A stretch of DNA of 64,000 bases from contig CM019071.1 of the NCBI GenBank assembly GCA_009667805.1, positions 51,288,101 through 51,352,100 on the forward strand. Reading direction: 5' to 3'. Position numbers and translations under genes: made by a program. The first letter of the stretch is position 1, and each line of letters starts with the position of its first letter. Shown one piece after another: positions 45,396 to 55,800 of the stretch. The stretch is from Leptobrachium leishanense. Its lineage: Eukaryota; Chordata; Amphibia; Anura; Megophryidae. The notes under the pieces are model-generated. The model saw only the letters and a program-made list of their open reading frames with translations, searched no databases and was not told the origin of the DNA.

Positions 45396-45925
45396 TGTCA
45401 GGATTCCACCACTAGTTCCCACTGGAGGGTCCCGGGTAGCTTGATTCCGGCCCGGTTCTTACTGCTCCTCTCCAGTAGAAGCCACTCCAGGACTTCCTTG
45501 AAGCCCCCGAGCTTCTTCCTATTTAAGGGCAGGTCACCTTCTGGACTTTGCTCATTGTTTTTGTTTCTATGTGAAGACTAACCTGCCTTTATTGAGCTCC
45601 TGCTTGGATGTGCCACATTCCCGTGAATCTGTTTTCTGGACGCTCACCATTACCTGCAAGGGTTACAAACCATCTCTCTAATTCCACTCGTGGTTCCAAG
45701 TTATCCAAGATGCTTTGACATCAATCTGCCAAGCATCTGTACCACAAAGTCACCATCCGTGGTTCTAAAGACTCCATCTGTTTCATTGTTTGCCGGCGTA
45801 TCGTCCTGAAATTACCTGCTTCAATATCTGTGGATTTACCTGTTGTTGAAATAAAGTGTTTCTTTATGTATCCCCGCCTAAAGGATTATTATGCCAAATC
45901 CTATCATATAAGAAAGAAGCGCTGA
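45396..45925 (+). mobile_element. possible solo LTR
   Basis: Starts TGTCAGGATTCC; the 5-mer gttcc lies on both sides (45391-45395 and 45926-45930). AATAAA occurs at about 45859. The end reads GCGCTGA rather than CA, so the call is tentative. Confidence 0.45.
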
Positions 45926-45930
45926 GTTCC

Positions 45931-46349
45931 GCCCGTTCCGTCACCCTATATAGACGTTTGAAGTGGACTGGGATATACCACTTTTGTGAGCGAATTTAAC
46001 TGCTGTATTCTGCTCATTACACCTTGCTGATTGATCATTTTGTTCCCTTTCCAAGTATTTAAATTGTTGAATTTTGCACATTTAGCCCATTTGCTTTGTT
46101 TTAGCTATTGCTTTCTATCTGCTGTTATTTATATTGTTGTTAATTTGCACATTTGACGCATTTTCTCTGCTGCTACCAATTGCTACTTCTCATATTGTCG
46201 TGAATCTTGCGCCTATAACGTATTTACCCTGCTGCTACTACTTGCTGCTATATATCCCTGCACACATGCACTTTATGCACATCATTCCTATTTACATGCA
46301 CCATCCTGTGCCTCTTCACAAGGAACCACTAGGTGGCGCCATAGTACAG
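45931..46349. other. unclassified sequence
   Basis: No gene or repeat recognised; T-rich. Confidence 0.4.
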
Positions 46350-47036
46350 ATTATATTTCTTTCTTCAAAACCCGCTGCAAATCCTTCGCAATTCCGCTGC
46401 AATCCTGCCAAAAACTCACCAAAAACCTCCCAGCAGAAAAACCACGCCGGAAAAAGCCGCCGAACTGCCGATCACAGCACAGGCCAGCCGCTGGAAAAAA
46501 CTATCAAGCGGTCGAATGGGGTAAAAAAAAAACCGATACTCTTGAAAATATCAAAATTGAAACGCTGTTTGCAAAAACAATACAGAACGAAAATGTCTGG
46601 AATTTACATATAAGATGCTATGAATGATAATAAAAAGGTCTGTTACATAAAAAAGAAAAAAATCCTAAAAAATCTATAAATAAAGAGACTGTTTACTGAA
46701 GATTAAAACAATAAATGGTTTATTAGATATTAAATTAAAATAGGAATATTTTTAACATTGAAACCTATGGGATTCGCCAGAATAAACCTGTCTAATGAAA
46801 AGATCGAACAGCAGGGCACTTCGGCAACTTTTTTCTGCTGTTCAGTGTCTCTGAACATTGCTTCTCTATGGGGGATTTCAGTGCCGTCGAACACGCATCG
46901 TACTTGTAGGCAGTTCGCCTAAATTTGGCGAACTGCCTGCTCTCTGAATAGTCAAATGGCCCTGAAATGTCACCGTACGCTGAATTTCAGTGTCCGGTTA
47001 AATTTTGGCAACATTTCGGACCTCTCTGAATAACAG
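46350..47036. mobile_element. GGGTTATTCAGAGAG-type MITE, partial copy
   Basis: Oriented like the 20.9-kb copy: cgaacagcagggcacttcgg, caatactgaatt-type core and terminus ctctctgaataac at 47022-47034. The left end is lost. Confidence 0.7.
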
Positions 47037-47298
47037 CTAGAGGTTAAGATGAGTAAACAGGAAACGACTGATGTTTAACCCCTTCACTAGCAAGTGATTT
47101 TCCAAAAATCCACTGTCAGAAACCAGTGTTTTTCCGAAAATAATTTTCACTTCAACAAACTGTAGTTTAAATTTTTTATAAAGTTAGAATATTTTTTTAT
47201 TTTCTTTTGTTTCCTCCAAAGTAAAGACTAGAAAAAAAAATCCCCCATCTTTTGCACTGTGTTTTTTTTGGGGGGGGGGGCTGGGAGTTAGTGTCCCT
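47037..47298. repeat. left end of a TTAA MITE, shared with 48.6 kb
   Basis: The block ggttaagatgagtaaacagg...gatgtttaaccccttcacta (47042-47090) recurs at 48607-48655, so both the flank and the MITE start are duplicated. Ends in a G run at 47270-47281. Confidence 0.6.
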
Positions 47299-48534
47299 TT
47301 AACCACTTCAATTCGGAGGACGCGCTCAGCACGTCCTCCGCATTACTGCTGGTATGCGGAGGACGCGCTGAGCGCGTCCTCCCTTTGGGGTCAGCGTTCG
47401 GCCGGGTTCTGGCCGATCGCTGGCCCCCCCGTTGCGGGCTGACATCCTCGATGTCAGCCCAGCATCCGGAACCGCAGCCGCTGAAATTAGGTGTCATCGC
47501 GGCAGCGCGATGACACCTAATTCAGGCGCCCCCCCCCCCGCATGTGCGGAGGAGGCGCCTGAAAGTGAGGGGGGGAGGTCCTTCAGACCTCTCTCCTCCC
47601 GATCGGCGGCGTTGCGGGGGTTAACCCAGGCACCATTTGGAAGGGCACAGCCTGCCCTTCCAAATGGTGCCTGGCATTAACCCCTGGGGAGCTGGATCGC
47701 GAATCGGCGCTGAAAAGCGCCGGTTCGCGATCCTTTCCCGGAGCTGGCCGACATCTTGGATGTCGGCCAAGCCTCCGGGAACTCCCCCTGAGGACTGGCG
47801 TCATCGTGCATAGCACGATGACGCCAGTCCTAGAGTTAACCCCTAACTGCCAGCAACGGTGGAGATAGGGAGTTCCAATGAACTCCCTATCTCCCGATCC
47901 GTGGCAGCTAGGGGTTAAGTTTGGTATGGTTGGATCGGCCAGAGCATGGCCGTTCCAACGATACCAAACTCGAATGTGAAAAAAGTTTTTAAAAAAAAAT
48001 TTAAATTAAAAATATATTTAAAAAAAAAATTATAAAAAAAAAAAAAAACATTTTTTTTCTTTTTTTTGGTTTGTTAATGCAGCAATATTGTTCCCATTTC
48101 AATTATAATGTGAACAATGATGCTGCACTAACGATTTTTGTATGCGGTGCGTTTGTTAAAAATCGCGTAATTTCCCCCCAAAAAAAATGTAACGAGACCC
48201 CATCTCTAATTTTTTTAACAAGCGCACCCCATACAAAATATAACCGCAATTGCTCGCATGTTAAAATGTGAAAAAAAAACACTTTACACGTTGTAAATTA
48301 ATGAAAATACAAATTTTATTGCATTTTTTGTTATAATATACAGACATGACATAACGTATACATATAATAATGACATATTATGAATCTACCGAGTCTGACG
48401 GAAAGAACGATATATAATATGTCTGGGTAATATACTAAAATAAGCCTTCAAAACACGTTTAAACATGATGAGCAAAACCGGTAAAAATGACCTCAGCACA
48501 GAGGTGTGAAAAGCCTCAGCAGCGAAAGGGTTAA
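47299..48534 (-). mobile_element. hairpin-rich TTAA element B (piggyBac-like)
   Basis: Inverted copy of A and C: TTAACCACTTCAATTCGG at the left, TTAACCCTTTCGCTGCTG (inverted) at the right. The same chain of hairpins lies at 47318-47915, for example gaggacgcgctcagc / gctgagcgcgtcctc and gcgcgatgac arms, ggaactcc arms, ggcgtcatcgtgc arms. The AT-rich half lies at 47980-48530. Confidence 0.9.
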
Positions 48535-48639
48535 AGAAGGAAGTAGTATTGACGGAAAGCCGAGAAATCAGTGGAAAAAGAAGAAATATTTTAGGAAATA
48601 GAAAGAGGTTAAGATGGGTAAATGGGAAACAACTGATGT

Positions 48640-49111
48640 TTAACCCCTTCACTACCAAGTGATTTCCCAAAAATCTACTGTCAGGAGCCAATGTTTATAT
48701 TTTGGAAAATCATTTTTAATTATTTATACAGTAAGAAATATTATGGGAATATTCCCAATGTATGCCATATTGTAATAACCTATTTGGCAAACGGATGGCG
48801 CCATCTACTGGCCAAATGGAGTGACTGCATGTAGAACTGCATCTGGTGTCTCATTGTGGGCTGGGGGAAGTTCAAGATATCAGGACATTCCCCAGCTGAT
48901 TTTAAACAATTTTAGCACATGGGACATTATGCCCACAGGGCTAAAGTTTGGGGGCACCTTCTGAAGCCCAAAAACAAACAAATTCATTTGCAACAAGAAA
49001 ATTTAATGTGCAATAATACAGCATAGCCCCAGATTGTGCTAACACGATTTTGGGCTCCTGTGTCTTCCACCTATGATCATGTATGCACGATCACGGTGGT
49101 GAAGGGGTTAA
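48640..49111. mobile_element. short TTAA MITE E
   Basis: TTAACCCCTTCACTACC at the left and (inverted) TTAACCCCTTCACCACC at the right, 472 bp. Part of its body (48915-49000) is related to 4085-4170. Confidence 0.78.
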
Positions 49112-49839
49112 CAGGAAAACAAAAAAAACAGAAGGATTTAGGAGTTTAGATGTTAAAACAACAAAACTAAATGGGTAGTTCAAATGACAGAAAGTGTTCA
49201 AAAGTAACGAATTGTTTATGAGACGTAAACAAGAACTGTATGAAAAGAGAAAAACAAAACAAAAACTAGGAAATAGGATTAAGAAATAGACGATACTTGG
49301 CGGTTTGGATGAGAAATTTAGAAAGATGCTTTTGATCATAGAGGAAGCATAATCAGGGCCGGATTTATAATAAGGCAAAGTAGGCATGTGCCTTCCGGCG
49401 CCTGCCACAACTCTGTTAAAAAATAAATAACTTACAATTTGAATTATTTTGAATCCATATATCTTCAAAACCATATATAGTAGAGGGTCATGTGAGGTAT
49501 CGTTGGAAAGGCCAGGATGACAATTAACCATTTGTCATTTAAAAATAAAATAAAAAAAACTAATAAAATATCAATATTTCAATTTTTTTCTATCTCGATA
49601 TGGTTCTTCACGTCTCAATTGTAAAGTGAACAATAACTCGGCTTCTCATTTACCATGCCACTAGCAAGTGTGGAGGTGATGGCAAAATGCATTATTATGC
49701 GCTGTTTCATCTAAACTCTAAACCGATGCACTGCAGGCAGAAGAGGCAAGGGGACGCTGGATCCCTGCATCTCTGAATTTTACACCTCCCAAGGTCAAGT
49801 GAGGTGTCATTGGAAAAATCATAGTCTCACCTTTCCTAC
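49112..49839. other. unclassified sequence
   Basis: No gene or repeat family recognised. The 49340-49400 stretch (aatcagggccggatttataataaggc) looks like a hAT-type terminus (caggGCCGGATTTA-like), without a partner. Confidence 0.4.
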
Positions 49840-50300
49840 TTGCATTCTACTGGAATATTATTTAGGAAATTATAGATTGTGCGGGTTAGTTAATGATAAC
49901 TTATGCATCCTCCAATGACATCTCTGAGGCTTCCACTTTAGTGACGCAAGTCCAACACAACCACCTCCCTCCCAAAAAAAATGTCCGTTGCCCAAGTGTT
50001 AATTATTAGAGCTCCGGTGTTAGAATAAGAAGATATTTCTATTGGGAATATTAACTTAAAGCATTCTATGTGAAACCTGAGGGGAGCGATAATATTGTAG
50101 CAAACTCTGCGATATAGTCGAGAAATCCAAGTTAATCTGCCGTGAATTAAGCACAAAATAATGCCCGGCCAAAAAAAAACACTCACACACTGTAAAATTT
50201 GTTTGTGACACCTATTGCTGTGATTGCAGCACGCATTCAATGTGGCATCGTTTAGATAAACTCCTGCAATGTCACAGCATTTATTCCCGCCCAGAGTCTA
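49840..50300 (-). mobile_element. Tc1-related repeat, uninterrupted copy
   Basis: Colinear with 2191-2250 plus 3268-3600. It encodes, with stops, the transposase tail (NAVTLQEF...) on the minus strand near 50180-50280. It preserves the empty target taatga of the L2 insertion. Confidence 0.78.
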
Positions 50301-50929
50301 TAGCGTAATGTTGATTAGGGATGAGCCGAACACCCCCCGAGTTCGGTTTGGGCCCGAACCTGAATTTTTCCAAATGTTCGAGTCCGAACACGAACCCCAT
50401 GCAAGTCAATGGGGCTGAAAATTCGGTTTTTAGAGTGCCCTCCAAGAGGGCATATATGCTACATATTTGCCATAAAAGGTGTATGGGGGTCCGGGTAGTG
50501 CCATGGGGGACAGGAAACAAGGACAAAAAGTTTAAAAAAATAAGTTTTTAAAGGGACAGTGAGTTTTCCATGAAATAAGGGTTAAGAATAAAAACGAAAA
50601 ATTAATTCAAATATCGTGCCTAGGAGGTCCCCATAACCTGCCCGTGAAGTGGCGGATTTGTAGGATGTATAGAAACACTTATAAACAAAACAATGATGTT
50701 TCAAATGACGGTAAATGCTTTTCCTTTAATCTATCCATAAACAACTGCTTGGGGCGGCAGTCTGCATGGAAAGAGGAGACATTTTCGGACACGCAGAAAA
50801 AGTTTACTGATTTTCTTGGCTAAATTATTGTGAAACTTATGCAGGCTTTGGATGAAAGTAACAATAGGTGCTTCAAAATTGGTCCTTTAGCGTCCCCAAC
50901 AGTGCCGTCACACTGTAATCCCTCTGAGG

Positions 50930-51720
50930 GTATGAATCTGATACAGGCGTCAGTGGCAGTGCACCCAAATATTGTGCTTTTGGTGCCAGGCCTGCAAGTA
51001 CTATCATACAGTAACCCCTCTGTGGTATTGTGGAAGAATGCAGGGGTGAACCTTGCGGTCCTATATTAAAAAGATATGCATCTGGTAAAGGCATCAGTGC
51101 ACCCAGATATTCTGCCTTTGGTGCAAGACTGCCAGGCCAGCAAGCATCATCATACAGTAACCCCTCTGTGGTATTGTGGAAGAATGCAGGGGTGGACCAT
51201 GTGGTCCTATATTGAAAAGTTTTTTTATCTGGTAATGGGCGTCAGTGCACCCAGAAATTGTGCCTTTGGTGCCAGGCCAGCAAGTATCATCATACAGTAA
51301 CCCCTCTGTAGTATTGTGGTATGATTCTGGTCAAGGCGTCAGTGCACCCAGATATTGTGCCTTTGGTGCAAGACTGGCAGGCCAGCAAGTATCATCATAC
51401 AGTAACCCCTCTGTAGTATTGTGGAAGAATGCAGGGGTGGACCATGTGGTCCTATTTTAAAAAGATATGATTCTGGTCAAGGCATTAGTGCACCCAAAGA
51501 TTGTGCCTTTCATGGCAGCTAGTGCATTCACACCGTAACCCTTTTGTGGTATTGTGGAAGAGTGCAGGGTTGGACCCTGCGTTTCAAAAAATTTAAATGA
51601 TATAAATCTGGCACAGGCGTCAGTGCAGCCAAATATTGCGCCTTTCATGGCAGCAAGTGCATTCATACCGTAACCCTTTTGCGGTATTGTGGAAGAGTTC
51701 AGTGCTGGAGGTTTTGTGAA
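50930..51720. repeat. degenerate tandem repeat, unit about 145 bp
   Basis: Five to six units, each with ggcgtcagtgcacccagata, ttgtgcctttggtgc, catacagtaacccctctg and gtattgtggaagaatgcag. One unit (51329) is shortened. Located in the 3' non-coding part of the hAT element. Confidence 0.88.
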
Positions 51721-51739
51721 TGCAGAAGACATCCCCGAT

Positions 51740-52784
51740 CTATTCCGTTACGTCAGCATCAGGGGGTTGATAGCTGCTGATCCAGGACTGATTCATTTTT
51801 ATAAATGTCAGCCGGTCTACAGAGTCGGTGGACAGACGCACTCTTTTGTCTGTGACAAAAACTCCAGCGGCACTGAACGTCCTTTCAGAAAGCACGCTGG
51901 ATGAAGGGCAACCTAGTAGCTGCATAGCATATTGGCTAAGTTCTGGCCAGTGATCCAATCTCAACACCCAGTAAGCCAGTGGATCATCTACTGGAAAGGT
52001 ATCCAGGTCTGCCCTTGCCCCTAGGTATTCCTGCACCATATGGTGAAGACGCTGGCAATGGGTGCCTACATTTGACGTCCCTGGGCGTTGTGGACTAAAA
52101 AATGCATCAGTCAAGTGGCCCTCGCCTTCACCACTATTCCTCTGATCATCCGCAGCCTCAGAAACACTTGTGTCAGCACTTGGTAATCTACCAGTGCCTG
52201 GAAAGGTGTTACACAAGTGTCACTTTAGAGCGTCCTCAAGTTTTTTCATCCTGTGCTCACTCTGTGCGGGCAGGATGAGCTCTGCAACTTTACCCTTGTA
52301 TCGTGGATCAAGAAGGGTTGCCAACCAGTAATGATCCCTCTCCTTGATAGCACGAATCCTGGGGTCCTTTAGCAGGCTTTGCATTATTAGGGAGCCCATG
52401 CAGCATAGGTTGGAGGTGGCATTAGCTTCCGAGTCTTCCTGGTCAATGAGGATGAACGTATCGTGCACTTCCTCCTCCCAGCCACGCACTAGCCCTTCTG
52501 TTTCTGGGCACACGAAACCCTCTCTTGAGGAATCCCCACCTTCAATTCCCCCACTACTTAAATATTCCTCCTCTTCCTCCTCCTGTCTGATCTGAGTAGG
52601 ACCCGATGGAATGCTGTCTGCGGAAAGACTGGGGCCTTGAGGGAAGGCCTCCTCTTCCTCCCGCTGCTCTGCCTCTAGAGTCACATCTATAATTCCCCGC
52701 AGAGTGTGCTCCAGCAGGAACACTTAAGGAATTGTGTCACTGATGCATGCACTGTCCCTGCTCACCATCCTCGTTGCCTCCTCA
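51740..52784 (-). pseudogene. hAT transposase, C-terminal part with dimerisation domain
   Basis: Minus strand, continuing the transposase after a frameshift at about 52784. RDHYWLATLLDPRYKGKVAE belongs to the end of the RNase H-like domain of ZBED-type hAT transposases. The segment WPELSQYAMQLLGCPSSSV with SERTFSAAG is the hAT dimerisation domain. In-frame stops occur at 52724-52726 (TAA) and 52220-52222 (TGA). With the frameshift, the copy has at least three lesions and cannot make full transposase. Confidence 0.92.
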
Positions 52785-54980
52785 AATGGTGACAGTACAG
52801 TGCATGCATCCTTGATCATCAGCCACTGCGGGGGGGAAACCAAGTTGACCTGAACCTGTCCTTGTGCCATACTCACACAGGTACTCGTTGATGGCCCTCT
52901 GCTGCTTGTGCAGACGCTGCAGCATTGCTAATGTCGAGTTCCACCTGGTGGGCAAGTCACAGATCAGCCGGTTTGTGGAAAGGTGGAATTCTCTTTGAAT
53001 TTCTGCCAGGCGAACGCTTACTGGGAATAACCATCTGAAGTGGCTGCAGACTTTTCTGGCCTGGCTGAGAAGCTCTGGCAGCCCTGGGTACTTGGTTAGA
53101 AAACGCTGTACCACCAGATTTAGGACGTGTGCTAGGCATGGTACATGCGTCAATTTACCCTTGCATAGGGCGGAGAGAAGGTTGCTGCCATTATCACAGA
53201 CGATCATTCCCAGCTCAAGCTGGTGTGGTGTTAACCATCTCTGCACCGGGCCCTGCAGAGCTGACAGAATTTCTGGCCCAGTGTGGCTCCTGTCCCCTAA
53301 ACAGACCAGCTCAAGCAAAGTTTGGCTTCTTTTTGCTTGAGCCATTGCGTAGACCCTGTCAGGCATCAGTTTAACTGCCACTTCGCCAGAGACAGAGAAG
53401 GAGGAGGAGGAAGAGGGAGAGGTGGTGGTGGTGGAGCAGACAGACCTCATACAAGCAGCTTTCTGGAGCCTTGGTGGATGAACAAGCTCCAGCACAGAGC
53501 CCCGTCTTGGATCTCTCCCAGCTGCAATCAGAGTTACCCAGTGTGCCATGAAGGAAATGTAATGACCCTGTCCATGCTTGCTTGACCACGTGTCTAAAGT
53601 CACATGCACCTTGTTGCTGGCTGCCTTTCCCAATGACTGGATAACATTGTCTTCCACGTGCTGGTATAGTGCTGGAATGGCCTTGCGTGAAAAGTAATGG
53701 CGTTTTGGAACCTGCCACTGTGGTACAGCACATTCAGCAAATTCACGGAAGGGAGCAGAGTCCACCATCTGCAAAGGCAGCAGCTGCAATGCAAGTAATT
53801 TTGCTAAGCTGGCATTTAGACGCTGTGCTTGGGGATGGTTGGGACTATATTTTATTTTACGCTGCAGCAGCTGCGGCAACGTAATCTGACTGCGTAAATC
53901 TACAGCTGCTGAGAGGATGTCACATTGTGAGGAAGGACCTGGTACATCCATTACTGTAGCATCATCCTTGTCAGTGGAGGTTGTAAGCAATGACATGGCA
54001 GGACATACAGTGGGGGTAGAGACAGATGAGGAGGAGGACCTACGCAAAGTTTTGCACCAACGGGATGCGTGGCGGGTGGTCATATGTCGCCTCAAGCACG
54101 TGGTACTCAAGTGTCCGGTGTTTATCCCACATTTCAGCCTCCTCTGACATAGATTACAAATAGCAACGGTGGGGTCTGATGCACATTTCTTAAAGAACTC
54201 CCAGACAGTAGAGTTCCTGCATGTGTTCTTTGAGACAACAGAGCTCTGCACCGGAGCAGCTCTGACATCTGATGCCTTGGACTGGCTAGTGCTACGGTTG
54301 GTCACAGAGGATGTTGTGCCTCGTGTTTGCTGTGCCTCCTCCTCCTCCTCCCCCTCCTCCTCACTTGATTCCTCAGTTCGATCTGGCACCCAGGTGGAGT
54401 CAGTGACCTCATCATCAATGTCATCATCACCCCCTATCTCCTCTTCACTGGAGCCAACTTGGCAGTATGCTGCAGCTGCTGGGGCAACATGAGTGGCAGT
54501 TATTTTTGTGTCATCACTGGCACCCCCTTCCTCTAGGTTGATTATACTCCCTTGCTCAACCTCAGAGATTGAATCAGAGCACTGTACTTGCTGCGCATCC
54601 TCAAGCAGCATGTCACTCTCATTGTAGTCAAACAATTCAGCTGACTCCTCCGTGTGTGATAGCGAGGCTACGGCAGGAGTAGCTGTGGACATGGAGGCTG
54701 CATTAGATGCTTTGGCAGCTGAGGTGGACTGTAAAGCACTAGAAGCCTGGCTGGCAGAGGACTCGGAGGATGAGGATGGCCTGGCTAGCCAATCTACCAA
54801 ATCCTCTGTATGTTGCTGCTGCTTAAGACGGCCAGCACCAGTTATAAAGGACAAGCGTGCCCCTGCAGAGGATGCACCACGTCCACCATGACCAGAGGCA
54901 CAGCCTCCCGACACAGGGGCTGCTTGCCCTCTTATCTGTGTCTGGGAGCGTCTGCCTGTCCTTTTTGTTCTTTCAGACAT
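52782..54980 (-). CDS. hAT transposase, N-terminal part (BED finger, RNase H-like)
   Basis: 732-codon frame from a good ATG. Residues 1-250 are low-complexity Ser/Glu-rich. Residues 256-304 form a BED zinc finger: VWEFFKKC, the CNLC pair and HMTTRH. The RNase H-like fold follows, with the first Asp in VTLDTWSSKHGQGHY, the second in GMIVCDNGSNLLSAL, the C-x2-H pair in HVPCLAHVLNLVVQ and LPTRWNSTLAML. It ends at a frameshift next to the TVTI end. The N-terminal and core motifs are intact; the whole protein is not. Would cut and paste the hAT element and related MITEs in the nucleus. Confidence 0.93.
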   Translation of the reverse strand: MSERTKRTGRRSQTQIRGQAAPVSGGCASGHGGRGASSAGARLSFITGAGRLKQQQHTEDLVDWLARPSSSSESSASQASSALQSTSAAKASNAASMSTATPAVASLSHTEESAELFDYNESDMLLEDAQQVQCSDSISEVEQGSIINLEEGGASDDTKITATHVAPAAAAYCQVGSSEEEIGGDDDIDDEVTDSTWVPDRTEESSEEEGEEEEEAQQTRGTTSSVTNRSTSQSKASDVRAAPVQSSVVSKNTCRNSTVWEFFKKCASDPTVAICNLCQRRLKCGINTGHLSTTCLRRHMTTRHASRWCKTLRRSSSSSVSTPTVCPAMSLLTTSTDKDDATVMDVPGPSSQCDILSAAVDLRSQITLPQLLQRKIKYSPNHPQAQRLNASLAKLLALQLLPLQMVDSAPFREFAECAVPQWQVPKRHYFSRKAIPALYQHVEDNVIQSLGKAASNKVHVTLDTWSSKHGQGHYISFMAHWVTLIAAGRDPRRGSVLELVHPPRLQKAACMRSVCSTTTTSPSSSSSFSVSGEVAVKLMPDRVYAMAQAKRSQTLLELVCLGDRSHTGPEILSALQGPVQRWLTPHQLELGMIVCDNGSNLLSALCKGKLTHVPCLAHVLNLVVQRFLTKYPGLPELLSQARKVCSHFRWLFPVSVRLAEIQREFHLSTNRLICDLPTRWNSTLAMLQRLHKQQRAINEYLCEYGTRTGSGQLGFPPAVADDQGCMHCTVTI

Positions 54981-55070
54981 GGTGAGTGATATATAGATTA
55001 AATATATACAGAACTCTGATTCAAATCTGGTATAAAGATTAAAGATTTACAGAACTCTAGTATAAATCAG

Positions 55071-55800
55071 TTAGAAAGAGGTATTCAAAAGGATTGACTA
55101 CCTTAAGCGGAGCTTCTAAAAATATAGAGTCCGAAACCAATTGGGAAATAACCCGAATTCTTAGACAAAGGACCTTTCAAACTTAGAGGTTGTTGGCCAG
55201 GACATTAACATTTAAAATCAAATCTTTAATATTAAACCTATAACATATAACATAAAGCCTTCGGAAGGTGTACAAAACAACAGATAAACATTAAGGCTAA
55301 TTAAAACAATGACAATAATGATTATAATCACTTCTTAATTATATCGTGAAATACCTCTATGAGTGATTATATTTCAAAATGATGTTGTAAACCCTGTATT
55401 AAATCATTTGGGAAGCTCCTATATAAATATAGCATTCAATTCAAAAGAGCATACTATATACAGGGTGCCCTTTCATGGGACACTTATAATGATCTCTTTC
55501 TTATATAGTTACTCAGAATTCAAATGGATAAGATCATTGAGATAATATAAGGCTGAATAAGTTTCCTGATGTTTTATTAGATTAGAAGCGTTTTCACTTC
55601 TTCTGCCTTAGGTTTAATTGTTGTCATATATTAGCATGATTGCTTAATCAATTAAACCGGGTCACACTCGCCTTATTAGTCGGACTTGAATGAATCATAT
55701 ATACCACAAAGTTCTTTGTATAAGTCTTTTATTTTAAAGGGTATATTAATGATACTTATTAAGGATAATTCAATCACACCATAATTATATAATCGTTAGT
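55071..55800 (-). repeat. Penelope-like terminal repeat, 3' copy
   Basis: Aligns over 730 bp with 63012-63741 at a constant offset of about 7941, with few substitutions (for example gtattcaa versus gtagtcaa at the start). Confidence 0.95.

Noticed and set aside
53092..54492. Plus-strand frames opposite the hAT transposase
   Set aside because: Shadow frames of the minus-strand transposase; no motif of their own.
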